A DNA stretch of 64,000 nucleotides from Streptomyces sp. NA02950 (GTDB taxonomy: Bacteria > Actinomycetota > Actinomycetes > Streptomycetales > Streptomycetaceae), in contig NZ_CP054916.1 of NCBI RefSeq assembly GCF_013364155.1, positions 6,321,001 to 6,385,000 of the forward strand, in the 5' to 3' direction. Shown in pieces: positions 1-7,597 of this stretch. The notes under the pieces are model-generated. The model searched no databases, had not been told where the DNA came from, and saw only the letters and a program-made list of their open reading frames with translations. Numbering within the stretch: the first letter of the stretch is position 1; each line of letters opens with the position of its first letter. A program made the translations under genes and the position numbers.

Positions 1-290
1 TGCTCCCGTCCGATATCCCGGAGTGGACCGCACCGGTTCTGGGCGTGCTGACCGAGCACCTCGTCGACTGGTCCCACGCGCTGACGGACCTGCCCCGCGC
101 CATGGATCCCGCGGACGGACCCTGCCTCCGGCTCGCCGCGCTGACCGTGGCGGCCGCCGCCGAGCGGCTGATCGGGGCTCCGGTGGTGGCCCACACCTAC
201 CGGGGCATCGCCGCCCGCATCCTGCTGCTGCAACGTCGCGCCGAGGGCATCACCACCCCCTCCGAGACGATCGTGCTGGTCCGCGCCTGA
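1..290 (+). CDS. C-terminal end of an unidentified protein (partial, cut by window start)
   Basis: An open frame runs from base 3 to the TGA at 288-290 and gives about 95 residues, ending in TPSETIVLVRA. The codon pattern is typical of a high-GC actinomycete gene. The fragment is mostly helical-looking and alanine-rich (LAALTVAAAAERLIGAP), with no motif I recognise. It lies 51 bases upstream of recO on the same strand, so it may be the gene before recO in a short operon. The N-terminal part is outside the window, so no function is assigned. Confidence 0.6.
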   Translation, partial: LPSDIPEWTAPVLGVLTEHLVDWSHALTDLPRAMDPADGPCLRLAALTVAAAAERLIGAPVVAHTYRGIAARILLLQRRAEGITTPSETIVLVRA

Positions 291-341
291 TCCTCGCCAA
301 AGGCGCCGGGGCGGTTCGACCATGTGTCTCGCTGAGGGACA

Positions 342-1097
342 ATGAGCGCCATGAGTCTGTTCCGCGACGACGGCATCGTGCTGCGCACCCAGAAGCTGGG
401 CGAGGCGGACCGGATCATCACCCTGCTCACCCGCCACCACGGCCGGGTGCGCGCCGTGGCGCGCGGGGTGCGGCGGACGAAGTCGAAGTTCGGGGCCCGC
501 CTGGAACCGTTCTCCCACGTCGATGTGCAGTTCTTCGCCCGCGGCGGTGAGCTGATCGGCCGCGGGCTGCCACTGTGCACACAGAGTGAGACGATCGCTC
601 CGTACGGTGGCGCGATCGTCACCGACTACGCCCGCTACACCGCCGGTACCGCGATGCTGGAGACCGCCGAGCGGTTCACCGATCATGAGGGCGAGCCCGC
701 CGTCCAGCAGTATCTGCTGCTCGTCGGCGCCCTGCGCACCCTCGCCTCCGGCGAGCACGAACCCCATCTTGTCCTCGACGCCTTTCTGCTGCGCTCGCTC
801 GCCGTCAACGGCTACGCGCCCAGTTTCGACAACTGCGCGCGGTGCGGGATGCCCGGCCCCAACCGGTTCTTCTCGGTCGGCGCGGGCGGTGTCATCTGCG
901 GGGAGTGCCGGGTGCCGGGAAGCGTCGTACCCTCGGCGGAGTCACTGACGCTGCTGGGCGCGCTGCTGACGGGGGACTGGGAGACGGCGGACGCGTGTGA
1001 GCTGCGGCACGCCCGGGAGGGCAGCGGGCTGGTGGCGGCGTATCTGCACTGGCATCTGGAGCGCGGGCTCCGGTCGCTGCGATACGTGGAGAAGTAG
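342..1097 (+). CDS. recO: DNA repair protein RecO
   Basis: RecO loads RecA onto SSB-coated single-stranded DNA in the RecF pathway of gap and break repair. The 251-residue product has the N-terminal OB-fold signature (FRDDGIVLRTQKLGEADRIIT, residues about 7-27), the helical middle, and a zinc-finger pattern with Cys165, Cys168, Cys186 and Cys189. Length matches the family (about 240-260). An ATG at 351 (MSLFRDD) is an equally good start and would remove three residues. uppS follows 81 bases later on the same strand, the usual actinomycete pairing. Confidence 0.95.
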   Translation: MSAMSLFRDDGIVLRTQKLGEADRIITLLTRHHGRVRAVARGVRRTKSKFGARLEPFSHVDVQFFARGGELIGRGLPLCTQSETIAPYGGAIVTDYARYTAGTAMLETAERFTDHEGEPAVQQYLLLVGALRTLASGEHEPHLVLDAFLLRSLAVNGYAPSFDNCARCGMPGPNRFFSVGAGGVICGECRVPGSVVPSAESLTLLGALLTGDWETADACELRHAREGSGLVAAYLHWHLERGLRSLRYVEK

Positions 1098-1178
1098 CCG
1101 CCGGGGCGGCGCTTCGGCACAGACGACAGACTGAAGCACAGGAACCACCGGGACCACCGGAACGACAGGCGAGGAGAC

Positions 1179-2024
1179 GTGGCAGGCATGGCACGACGCG
1201 GGATTCTGGGCCGACAGCGACGCGAGTACCGGGCCCCGGACCCCCACCCCTCCGGCGCCCGGCCGCCCAAGCTCCCCGGTGAGCTGGTGCCCGCCCATGT
1301 GGCCGTCGTCATGGACGGAAACGGCCGCTGGGCCAAGGAGCGCGGCCTGCCCCGCACCGAGGGCCACAAGGTCGGCGAGGCCGTGGTGCTCGATGTGCTC
1401 AAGGGCTGCCTGGAGATGGGGATCAAGAACCTCTCGCTCTACGCCTTCTCCACCGAGAACTGGAAGCGCTCGCCCGACGAGGTCCGCTTCCTGATGAACT
1501 TCAACCGCGACGTCATCCGCCGCCGCCGTGACGAGATGGACGAGATGGGCATCCGTATCCGCTGGGCGGGCCGGATGCCGAAGCTGTGGAAGTCCGTAGC
1601 CCAGGAGCTCCAGGTCGCCCAGGAGCAGACCAAGGACAACGACGCCATGACGATGTACTTCTGCATGAACTACGGCGGCCGCGCCGAGATCGCGGACGCG
1701 GCGAAGGCGCTGGCGGAGGACATCCGGGCGGGCCAGCTGGACCCCTCGAAGGTGAACGAGAAGACCTTCGCCAAGTACCTGTACTACCCGGACATGCCGG
1801 ATGTGGACCTCTTCCTCCGCCCGTCCGGCGAACAGCGCACCTCCAACTACCTGATCTGGCAGAGCGCCTACGCCGAGATGGTCTACCAGGACGTGCTGTG
1901 GCCGGACTTCGACCGCCGCGACCTGTGGCGCGCCTGCGTCGAATACGCCTCCCGCGACCGCCGCTTCGGCGGCGCGATCCCGAACGAGCAGAAGCCGGAG
2001 CAGGACGGTACGCAGCCCGTCTGA
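1179..2024 (+). CDS. uppS: Isoprenyl transferase (undecaprenyl diphosphate synthase family)
   Basis: This is a cis-prenyltransferase that chains isopentenyl diphosphate onto an allylic primer to make the polyprenyl diphosphate carrier of peptidoglycan synthesis. The substrate-binding motif [10 protein letters not shown] has the catalytic Asp46; the C-terminal family signature [15 protein letters not shown] lies near residue 220. At 281 residues it has the typical actinomycete N-terminal extension of about 35 residues. The GTG start at 1179 follows GGCGAGGAG; an ATG three codons later (1188) is the alternative. It is codirectional with recO and converges on glcF with only 24 bases between stops. 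Confidence 0.95.
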   Translation: MAGMARRGILGRQRREYRAPDPHPSGARPPKLPGELVPAHVAVVMDGNGRWAKERGLPRTEGHKVGEAVVLDVLKGCLEMGIKNLSLYAFSTENWKRSPDEVRFLMNFNRDVIRRRRDEMDEMGIRIRWAGRMPKLWKSVAQELQVAQEQTKDNDAMTMYFCMNYGGRAEIADAAKALAEDIRAGQLDPSKVNEKTFAKYLYYPDMPDVDLFLRPSGEQRTSNYLIWQSAYAEMVYQDVLWPDFDRRDLWRACVEYASRDRRFGGAIPNEQKPEQDGTQPV

Positions 2025-2048
2025 CCTCGAACGTCCCTGCGGCCGGGG

Positions 2049-3170
2049 TCAGCTCTCGGCCATGGCCAGGAACTCCGCCAGGTGGACCGCCCGGACGGGG
2101 GAGCGGTGGCGGCGCAGGCCCTGTTGGAGCTGGCGTTGGCAGCCGGGGTTGACCGTGACGATGTAGTCGACGTCCAGACGGGCCAGGGACTCGAGTTTGG
2201 GGTCCAGGACGGCGCGGCTGTCGGCGGGGCGCAGCATCGCGTAGGTTCCGGCGGCTCCGCAGCAGTCGCCCGCGCCGGGGAGTTCGACGTAGTCGGCGAC
2301 CGCGGCGATGAGGTCGCGGGGCTGGCGGGTGACACCGAGGCCGTTGCGGAGGTGGCAGGAGTCCTGGAGGGCGGCCCTGGCCCGGCGGCCGGCCACGGTG
2401 ACCTGGCCCGTGGGGCGGTGGCCGGTTTCGTCGAGGTACTGGCTCAGTTCCCGTACCCGGTCCCGGCCCAGGTGGTCGGCGAGATGGGCGGCGCAGCCAC
2501 CGGCGGTGGTGACGATGGTGCCGGGCAGCCGTTCGCCGAGGGCGTGGGCCATCGCCCCGCCCGTGGTGGAGTCGCCGTTGTGGGCGTGCAGCGCGCCGCA
2601 GCAGCCCTGCCGGGCGGGGACGGTGAGTTCGGGGCGCAGCGCGGCGGCGGCGCGGGAGACCTTCGGGTACAGGCCCCGTTCGACACAGCCCAGCATCAGG
2701 GAGGGGCGGGGTGCGTCCGGGCCCGGCTCCGCGCCGCCGCCGCGGGCGTGACGGCGGACCAGGCCCTGGAGCCGGAGCAGCGCGGGGCGGGAGACCAGCG
2801 CCATCAGGATCCGGGCGATCCAGGGCCGGTTGCGGCCCTGCCACTGGTGGTCGCGCCACTGCTCCAGCAGCGAGCCGTACTCCACCCCCGCCGGGCACAC
2901 CGTCTCGCAGGCCCGGCAGCCCAGGCAGTACGAGGACTCCTCGGCCAGGGTCGGGTCGTCCTCCGGGAGCTCACCGGTCTCCAGCGCCCGCATCAGCGTG
3001 ATCCGGCCGCGCGGGGAGGAGGTCTCCTCACCGGTGAGGGCGTAGGTGGGGCAGGCGGGCAGACAGAAGCCGCAGGAGATGCACCGGTCGAGCCGCTGTT
3101 TGTCGAAGATGCCGAGGTCGCGGCCCGGTCCGGGGGCGGGGCGCGGGCTGTTGTCCGTGGGTTCGGTCAT
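2049..3170 (-). CDS. glcF: Glycolate/D-lactate oxidase iron-sulfur subunit (GlcF-like)
   Basis: The 373-residue protein carries two N-terminal 4Fe-4S clusters (Cys30/33/36/40 and Cys82/85/88/92) followed by two CCG (cysteine-rich) domains, seen as QGCCGALHAH and GDCCGAAGTYAML. This is the architecture of the electron-transfer subunit that pairs with a GlcD-type flavoprotein and passes electrons towards quinone at the membrane. Its ATG overlaps the TGA of glcD (ATGA), so the two are translationally coupled. The lactate permease upstream suggests lactate rather than glycolate as substrate, but sequence alone does not decide this. Confidence 0.88.
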   Translation of the reverse strand: MTEPTDNSPRPAPGPGRDLGIFDKQRLDRCISCGFCLPACPTYALTGEETSSPRGRITLMRALETGELPEDDPTLAEESSYCLGCRACETVCPAGVEYGSLLEQWRDHQWQGRNRPWIARILMALVSRPALLRLQGLVRRHARGGGAEPGPDAPRPSLMLGCVERGLYPKVSRAAAALRPELTVPARQGCCGALHAHNGDSTTGGAMAHALGERLPGTIVTTAGGCAAHLADHLGRDRVRELSQYLDETGHRPTGQVTVAGRRARAALQDSCHLRNGLGVTRQPRDLIAAVADYVELPGAGDCCGAAGTYAMLRPADSRAVLDPKLESLARLDVDYIVTVNPGCQRQLQQGLRRHRSPVRAVHLAEFLAMAES

Positions 3171-4549
3171 GATCCGAGCTTTCCGGGGTTGAGGATTCCG
3201 GCCGGGTCGAAGGCCAGCTTGAGACGGCGTGCCAGGGCGATCTGATCGGCACCGATCCGATCGGCGAGATACGGCAGCTTGGCCGCGCCCACGCCGTGTT
3301 CGCCGGTGATGGTGCCGTCCAGGTCGATGGCGGCCGCGAAGATCTCCCCGAAGGCGTGGTGCGCACGGTCCACGGCCGCGCTGTCGTCGGGGTCCAGCAC
3401 ACAGGTGGGGTGGAGATTGCCGTCACCAGCGTGGCCGAAGGTGGCGATCCGCAGGTCGTACCGGGCGGCGATGGCGTCGATGCGGTCCACCATCTCGGCG
3501 AGCCGGTGCCGGGGCACGGTGGCGTCCTCCAGGATGGTCAGCGAACCGAGCCGGGAGAGCGCGGGCAGTGAGCAGCGGCGGGCGGCGAGCAGCGCCTCGG
3601 CGCGGGCGACGTCCTCGGCGAGGGTGACCTCCAGCGCCCCGGACGCGGTGCACACCTCCGCGATCCGGGCCAGGGTGCCCGCCACGGTCCGGGAGGCACC
3701 GTCGTCGCCGAACATCAGCAGCGCGCCCGCGTCCGTCCGCAGGCCGAGCCCGGCGAACTCCTCGACCGCCGCGATGCACTTGTGGTCCAGGAACTCCAGC
3801 GTGGCCGGGACGATCCCGGCGGCGATGACGGCCGCCACCGCCCGGGAGGCGTCCGCGAGCGAGTCGAAGTAGGCCACACCGGTGCCGCTGTCCTCGGGCG
3901 CGGGCAGCAGCGCCACCGTGGCCTCGGTGATCACCGCGAGGGTGCCCTCGGATCCGGTCAGCAGTCGGGTCAGGTCGTAGCCCGCCACGTCCTTCCAGAG
4001 CCTGCCGCCGGTGCGGATGATCTCGCCGGTGGGCAGTACCGCCTCGAGGCCGAGGACGTAGTTGCGGGTGACGCCGTACTTGAGGCCGCGCAGTCCGCCC
4101 GCGCAGGTGGCCACGTTGCCGCCGATCGTGGAGACGGTGCGGCTGCCGGGGTCGGGCGCGTACAACAGCCCTTCGCGCGCGGCCGCGTCGGCGAGCCGCT
4201 GGGTGGTCACCCCGGTCTGCACCCGCGCCAGCAGCTCTTCGGCGCTGACCTCCAGGATGCGGTCCAGCCGGGTCAGCACCAGGACGACACCGCCGCTGAG
4301 GGGGACGGTCCCGGCGCACAGGTTCGATCCCGCGCCCCGGGGTACGACGGGTACGCCCCGGTCGGTGGCGTACCGGAGGACGGCGGCCACCTCCTCGGTG
4401 CTGCCGGGGAGCACCACGGCCTGCGGGCGGGCGTGGAAGAGCGGGGTGGCGTCGCGGGCGTAGGCGGCCAGCGCGCCGTCGTCCACGCGGACATGGGCGT
4501 CCCCCACGATGGCGGCCAGATCGCGGGCCAGCTCCGTGGCGGCGGCCAT
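3167..4549 (-). CDS. glcD: FAD-linked oxidase (glycolate oxidase GlcD / D-lactate dehydrogenase type)
   Basis: The product (460 residues from the ATG at 4549) begins MAAATELARDLAAIVG and has the FAD_binding_4 (VAO-type) domain with the diphosphate-binding loop VVPRGAGSNLCAG at residues 68-80, then a FAD-oxidase C-terminal domain with FGHAGDGNLHP in its last third. It would oxidise an alpha-hydroxy acid such as D-lactate or glycolate to the keto acid and hand electrons to the glcF product. The start overlaps the lldP stop (TGATG) and its own stop overlaps the glcF start, giving a tight lldP-glcD-glcF operon. A longer open frame continues upstream only because it shadows lldP. Confidence 0.9.
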   Translation of the reverse strand: MAAATELARDLAAIVGDAHVRVDDGALAAYARDATPLFHARPQAVVLPGSTEEVAAVLRYATDRGVPVVPRGAGSNLCAGTVPLSGGVVLVLTRLDRILEVSAEELLARVQTGVTTQRLADAAAREGLLYAPDPGSRTVSTIGGNVATCAGGLRGLKYGVTRNYVLGLEAVLPTGEIIRTGGRLWKDVAGYDLTRLLTGSEGTLAVITEATVALLPAPEDSGTGVAYFDSLADASRAVAAVIAAGIVPATLEFLDHKCIAAVEEFAGLGLRTDAGALLMFGDDGASRTVAGTLARIAEVCTASGALEVTLAEDVARAEALLAARRCSLPALSRLGSLTILEDATVPRHRLAEMVDRIDAIAARYDLRIATFGHAGDGNLHPTCVLDPDDSAAVDRAHHAFGEIFAAAIDLDGTITGEHGVGAAKLPYLADRIGADQIALARRLKLAFDPAGILNPGKLGS

Positions 4550-6207
4550 CAGCGCACCACCATCCAGCCCAGCACCGGGGTGGACTGGAGGTACACCAGC
4601 AGACAGACGGCGACCAGCAGGCCGAGCCCCCAGCCCACCACCCGCCGGAAGAGCTCGCCCTCGCGCCCCTCCAGGCCCACCACGGCGGCGGCGATGGCCA
4701 GGTTCTGCGGGGAGATCATCTTGCCCAGGACACCGCCGGTGGTGTTCGCGGCGCCGAGCAGATACGGGGAGATGCCCGTCTTCTCGGCCGCGGTGAGCTG
4801 GAGCAGTCCGAACAGGGAGTTGGAGGAGGTGTCGGAGCCGGTGACGGCCACGCCCAGCCAGCCGACGACGGGGGAGAGCACGGCGAACGCACCGCCGGTC
4901 TCGGCCAGCAGCAGCCCGAGGGTGACGGTCTGGCCGGACAGGTTCATCACATAGGCCAGGGCGAGCACGGCGGGGACCGTGACGACGGTCCAGCGGAACT
5001 GGCGGACGGTGTCGCCGTACGCCCGTGCCGTACGCCCGGCCGGGATCCGGTAGAGGACGGCGGTGAGCAGCCCGGCCAGCAGCAGGACGGTGCCCCCGGC
5101 GTTGAAGACGTTGAGGTTGAACGTCATGGCGGTCAGCGGCTTGCCGTCCGGGCTGGCCACCTCCAGGCCCGGCCAGCCGAACGTCCAGCCCGAGTGTGCC
5201 TCCAGCCAGGTCTTGACCGGACCGAGCGTGGCCACCGCGAAGAGCACCACCACGATCAGATAGGGGGCGAAGGCCATCAGCGCGGAACCCTCGCCGCCCT
5301 GCTTGCGGCGCTGCACGGCGTCGAACCGCTCGTCCTCGGCGGCGCCTCCGGCGATGACCGGGACACCGGTCCGCGCGGCCATCACCTCGCGGGGCCGCCA
5401 GACCCGGAGCAGACCGATGACGGCCAGGGCGCCCGCGAAGGCCGCCACGATGTCGGCGATCTCGTACGAGAGGTAGTTGGCGCTCACGAACTGGGCGGCG
5501 GAGAAGGCGAATCCGCCCACCAGCGCCACCGGCCACACCTGCCGGACACCGCGCCGCCCGTCCACCATGAACACCAGCAGCAGCGGTACGAACAGGGCCA
5601 GCAGCGGGGTCTGCCGCCCGACCATGGCGCCCAGGTCCGCCGCGTCCATCCCGGTGATCTTGCCGAGGGTGGTGATGGGCACCGCGATGGCGCCGAACGC
5701 CACGGGCGCGGTGTTGGCCACCAGGGACACCGCCGCGGCCTTCATCGGCCGCAGCCCGACGGCCATCAGCATCACCGAGGAGACCGCCACCGGGGTGCCG
5801 AAACCGGCCAGGGCCTCGAGCAGCGCGCCGAAACAGAAGGCGATGATCACCGCTTGGACGCGCTGGTCGTCCGAGAGCGAGCCGAACGCCCGCCGGAGCG
5901 CCGCGTCCCAGCCGGTGATCTCCGTCAGCTTGTAGATCCACAGGGCGTTCAGCACGATCCAGATGATCGGGAAGAGGCCGAACGCCGCCCCCTCGCTCGC
6001 CGCCAGTCCCGCTTGGCCCACCGGCATTCCGTAGCCGAAGACCGCCACGCCCAGCGCCGTCGCGAGCGCCACCAGTGACGCCTGCCATGCCTTCCAGCGC
6101 GCCCCGCCCAGCAGGACGAACAGCGTCACCAGCGGAAGCGCCGCCAGCAGGGCGCTGTAGCCGAGGGAATCTCTTACGGGATCGAATACCTGTTCGTAGG
6201 CGGCCAT
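4549..6207 (-). CDS. lldP: L-lactate permease family transporter
   Basis: This is a 552-residue, very hydrophobic protein of the LctP/LldP family, with more than ten membrane segments (for example ALLAALPLVTLFVLLGG, VQAVIIAFCFGALLEALAGFG and SDTSSNSLFGLLQ, the last two typical of the family). It probably imports lactate and/or glycolate by proton symport. The chosen ATG at 6207 (MAAYEQVFDPVRDSLG) follows GGCGAGGAGAGG; longer versions of the frame run back into the promoter. It is first gene of the lldP-glcD-glcF operon and divergent from the GntR gene, with a likely operator between them. Confidence 0.92.
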   Translation of the reverse strand: MAAYEQVFDPVRDSLGYSALLAALPLVTLFVLLGGARWKAWQASLVALATALGVAVFGYGMPVGQAGLAASEGAAFGLFPIIWIVLNALWIYKLTEITGWDAALRRAFGSLSDDQRVQAVIIAFCFGALLEALAGFGTPVAVSSVMLMAVGLRPMKAAAVSLVANTAPVAFGAIAVPITTLGKITGMDAADLGAMVGRQTPLLALFVPLLLVFMVDGRRGVRQVWPVALVGGFAFSAAQFVSANYLSYEIADIVAAFAGALAVIGLLRVWRPREVMAARTGVPVIAGGAAEDERFDAVQRRKQGGEGSALMAFAPYLIVVVLFAVATLGPVKTWLEAHSGWTFGWPGLEVASPDGKPLTAMTFNLNVFNAGGTVLLLAGLLTAVLYRIPAGRTARAYGDTVRQFRWTVVTVPAVLALAYVMNLSGQTVTLGLLLAETGGAFAVLSPVVGWLGVAVTGSDTSSNSLFGLLQLTAAEKTGISPYLLGAANTTGGVLGKMISPQNLAIAAAVVGLEGREGELFRRVVGWGLGLLVAVCLLVYLQSTPVLGWMVVR

Positions 6208-6292
6208 GATCGCTCTCGCCTCTCCTCGCCTCGTCCGGGGTGCCCAGGGTGGGCCGTGTGACCCCCGCCACGTCGTGAAGGAGGTTCCGGCG

Positions 6293-6305
6293 ATTGTCAG
6301 ACAAT
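6293..6305. promoter_or_regulatory. FadR-type GntR operator upstream of lldP
   Basis: The 13-base sequence ATTGTCAGACAAT is a perfect palindrome around one central A. Its core TTGTCAGACAA fits the TNGTNNNACNA consensus known for FadR-subfamily GntR regulators such as LldR. It sits 86 bases before the lldP ATG and 70 bases before the GntR ATG, so it could control both divergent genes. Confidence 0.7.
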
Positions 6306-6374
6306 GATTCATGGCAGTCAATGGGTCGAACATGACACATGCGAGAATGGCGAGGTCCCCGCGTGGAGGTGTTC

Positions 6375-7046
6375 ATGGCTCAGGACGCCGCGTACCGGCT
6401 GTCCACCGTCTCGGTCGTCGAGGCGCTCGCGGCATCCCTGCGCGACCGGGTGCTCGATGGACAACTCCCGCCCGGCACCGCCCTCGCCGAGACCGAGATA
6501 GCCACCGAGTACGGCGTCTCGCGCCCCACGGCGCGCAGCGCCGTGACCGCCCTGGTCCACGAGGGACTGCTGCACCGCGACGCCAACAAACCCGCGTATG
6601 TGCCCCGGCTGACCCGCGCCGATGTCGAGGACCTCTTCCTGGTCCGCACGCCGCTGGAGGCGGATGTCGTCCGCGTCCTGGTCGGGCGCGGCACCGTACC
6701 CGTGACGGCCGCCGCCCGCGCCATCGGCGACCTCGGACAGCTCGAGCCCGACGCCCCGCACAGCGCCTTCGCGGAGGCGGACCTCCGTTTCCACCAGTCC
6801 CTGGTGGAAGCGGTCGGCAGCCCCCGGCTGAGCCGGCTGTACCGGGGCATCCAGGGCGAGGTCCACCTGTGCATGGTCCAGACCCGGCGGACCCTGGGCC
6901 GTGAGCGCATCATCGCCGAACACACCGCCGTCCTGGACGCGTTGCGCGCGGGGGACGCCGACGGTGCGGCGCGGTGCATGCGGGTGCATCTGGAGGGCGC
7001 GTGCCGTTCGCTGCGGGAGATGTCGGAGCAGCCCGAAGCGAGTTGA
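6375..7046 (+). CDS. GntR family regulator, FadR subfamily (likely lactate/glycolate responsive)
   Basis: The product from ATG 6375 (RBS GGAGGT at 6365) has 223 residues. An N-terminal winged helix (residues about 10-75, ETEIATEYGVSRPTARSAV as the recognition part) is followed by an all-helical FCD ligand domain, with metal-site residues of the family visible in DLRFHQSLVEA and EHTAVLDALRAGD. The gene is divergent from lldP-glcD-glcF and the palindrome at 6293 lies between them, so it most likely represses or switches that operon in response to a hydroxy acid. The ligand is inferred from the neighbourhood only. Confidence 0.88.
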   Translation: MAQDAAYRLSTVSVVEALAASLRDRVLDGQLPPGTALAETEIATEYGVSRPTARSAVTALVHEGLLHRDANKPAYVPRLTRADVEDLFLVRTPLEADVVRVLVGRGTVPVTAAARAIGDLGQLEPDAPHSAFAEADLRFHQSLVEAVGSPRLSRLYRGIQGEVHLCMVQTRRTLGRERIIAEHTAVLDALRAGDADGAARCMRVHLEGACRSLREMSEQPEAS

Positions 7047-7216
7047 CGGGGCGTCGGAGGCAGTGCGTCTCCGTGAGAAGTTGACGGCCTGTCAATTTCC
7101 CTATGCAACCAGTCGACGAAGTCTTTACCCGCCATGGACCCATGGTTGAACAGGTCATGGTCATTCCGGCTTAGCCTGGAGGCTTTGCGCCGAGAAATAC
7201 ACAAGGGGGGCGTCGC

Positions 7217-7597
7217 GTGAGCGGCGGGCACGCCAAGGGCAAGGTCCTGGACATCAAGGTGGCGGACATCAAGGCGGCCTCACCGACCTTCCACCATCAG
7301 GCGATCAAGCTGAGCGAGGCGCTGACCACGCTGATCACCGCGCTGGACGGCTACGGGGAGCCCTGGGGGGACGACAAGCCCGGCAAGCAGTTCGGAAACA
7401 AGTACAAGCCGAACCAGAAACACATCGAGAGAGCGGCCGGAATCCTCGTCCTTGGGCTGACCAGCATCCACGAGGCCATGCAGGACATGGCCGACGGACA
7501 TGTCGACAACGACGAGCTCATCGCGGGCATGTTCACCAAGGTCAAGCACCCCGGCTCCGGCCACGGCGACCGCCACGGCAAGGGCGGTCACCGGTGA
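7217..7597 (+). CDS. WXG100-like small protein preceding RHS toxin
   Basis: This is a 126-residue protein starting at GTG 7217 after AAGGGGGG. Two helical stretches flank GEPWGDDKPGKQFGNKY, a W-G-centred turn of the kind seen in small WXG100/EspC-like partners of type VII-exported or polymorphic toxins; it is a longer and variant form, so family membership is an inference. The C-terminus is His/Gly-rich (HPGSGHGDRHGKGGHR). Its TGA overlaps the GTG of the RHS gene (GTGA), which argues for coupled translation and a shared role, perhaps as chaperone or export partner. Confidence 0.65.
   Translation: MSGGHAKGKVLDIKVADIKAASPTFHHQAIKLSEALTTLITALDGYGEPWGDDKPGKQFGNKYKPNQKHIERAAGILVLGLTSIHEAMQDMADGHVDNDELIAGMFTKVKHPGSGHGDRHGKGGHR

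Noticed and set aside
4550..6376. Upstream extension of the glcD frame to give a 1069-residue protein
   Set aside because: The extension is out of frame with, and antisense in character to, the real lldP gene on the same strand; the glcD start at 4549 overlaps the lldP stop and the family length is about 460.
7081..7095. TTGAC-GGCCT-GTCAA inverted repeat after the GntR gene
   Set aside because: Arms of five bases only, no consensus match, and no clear promoter next to it; too weak to call an operator for the WXG-RHS genes.
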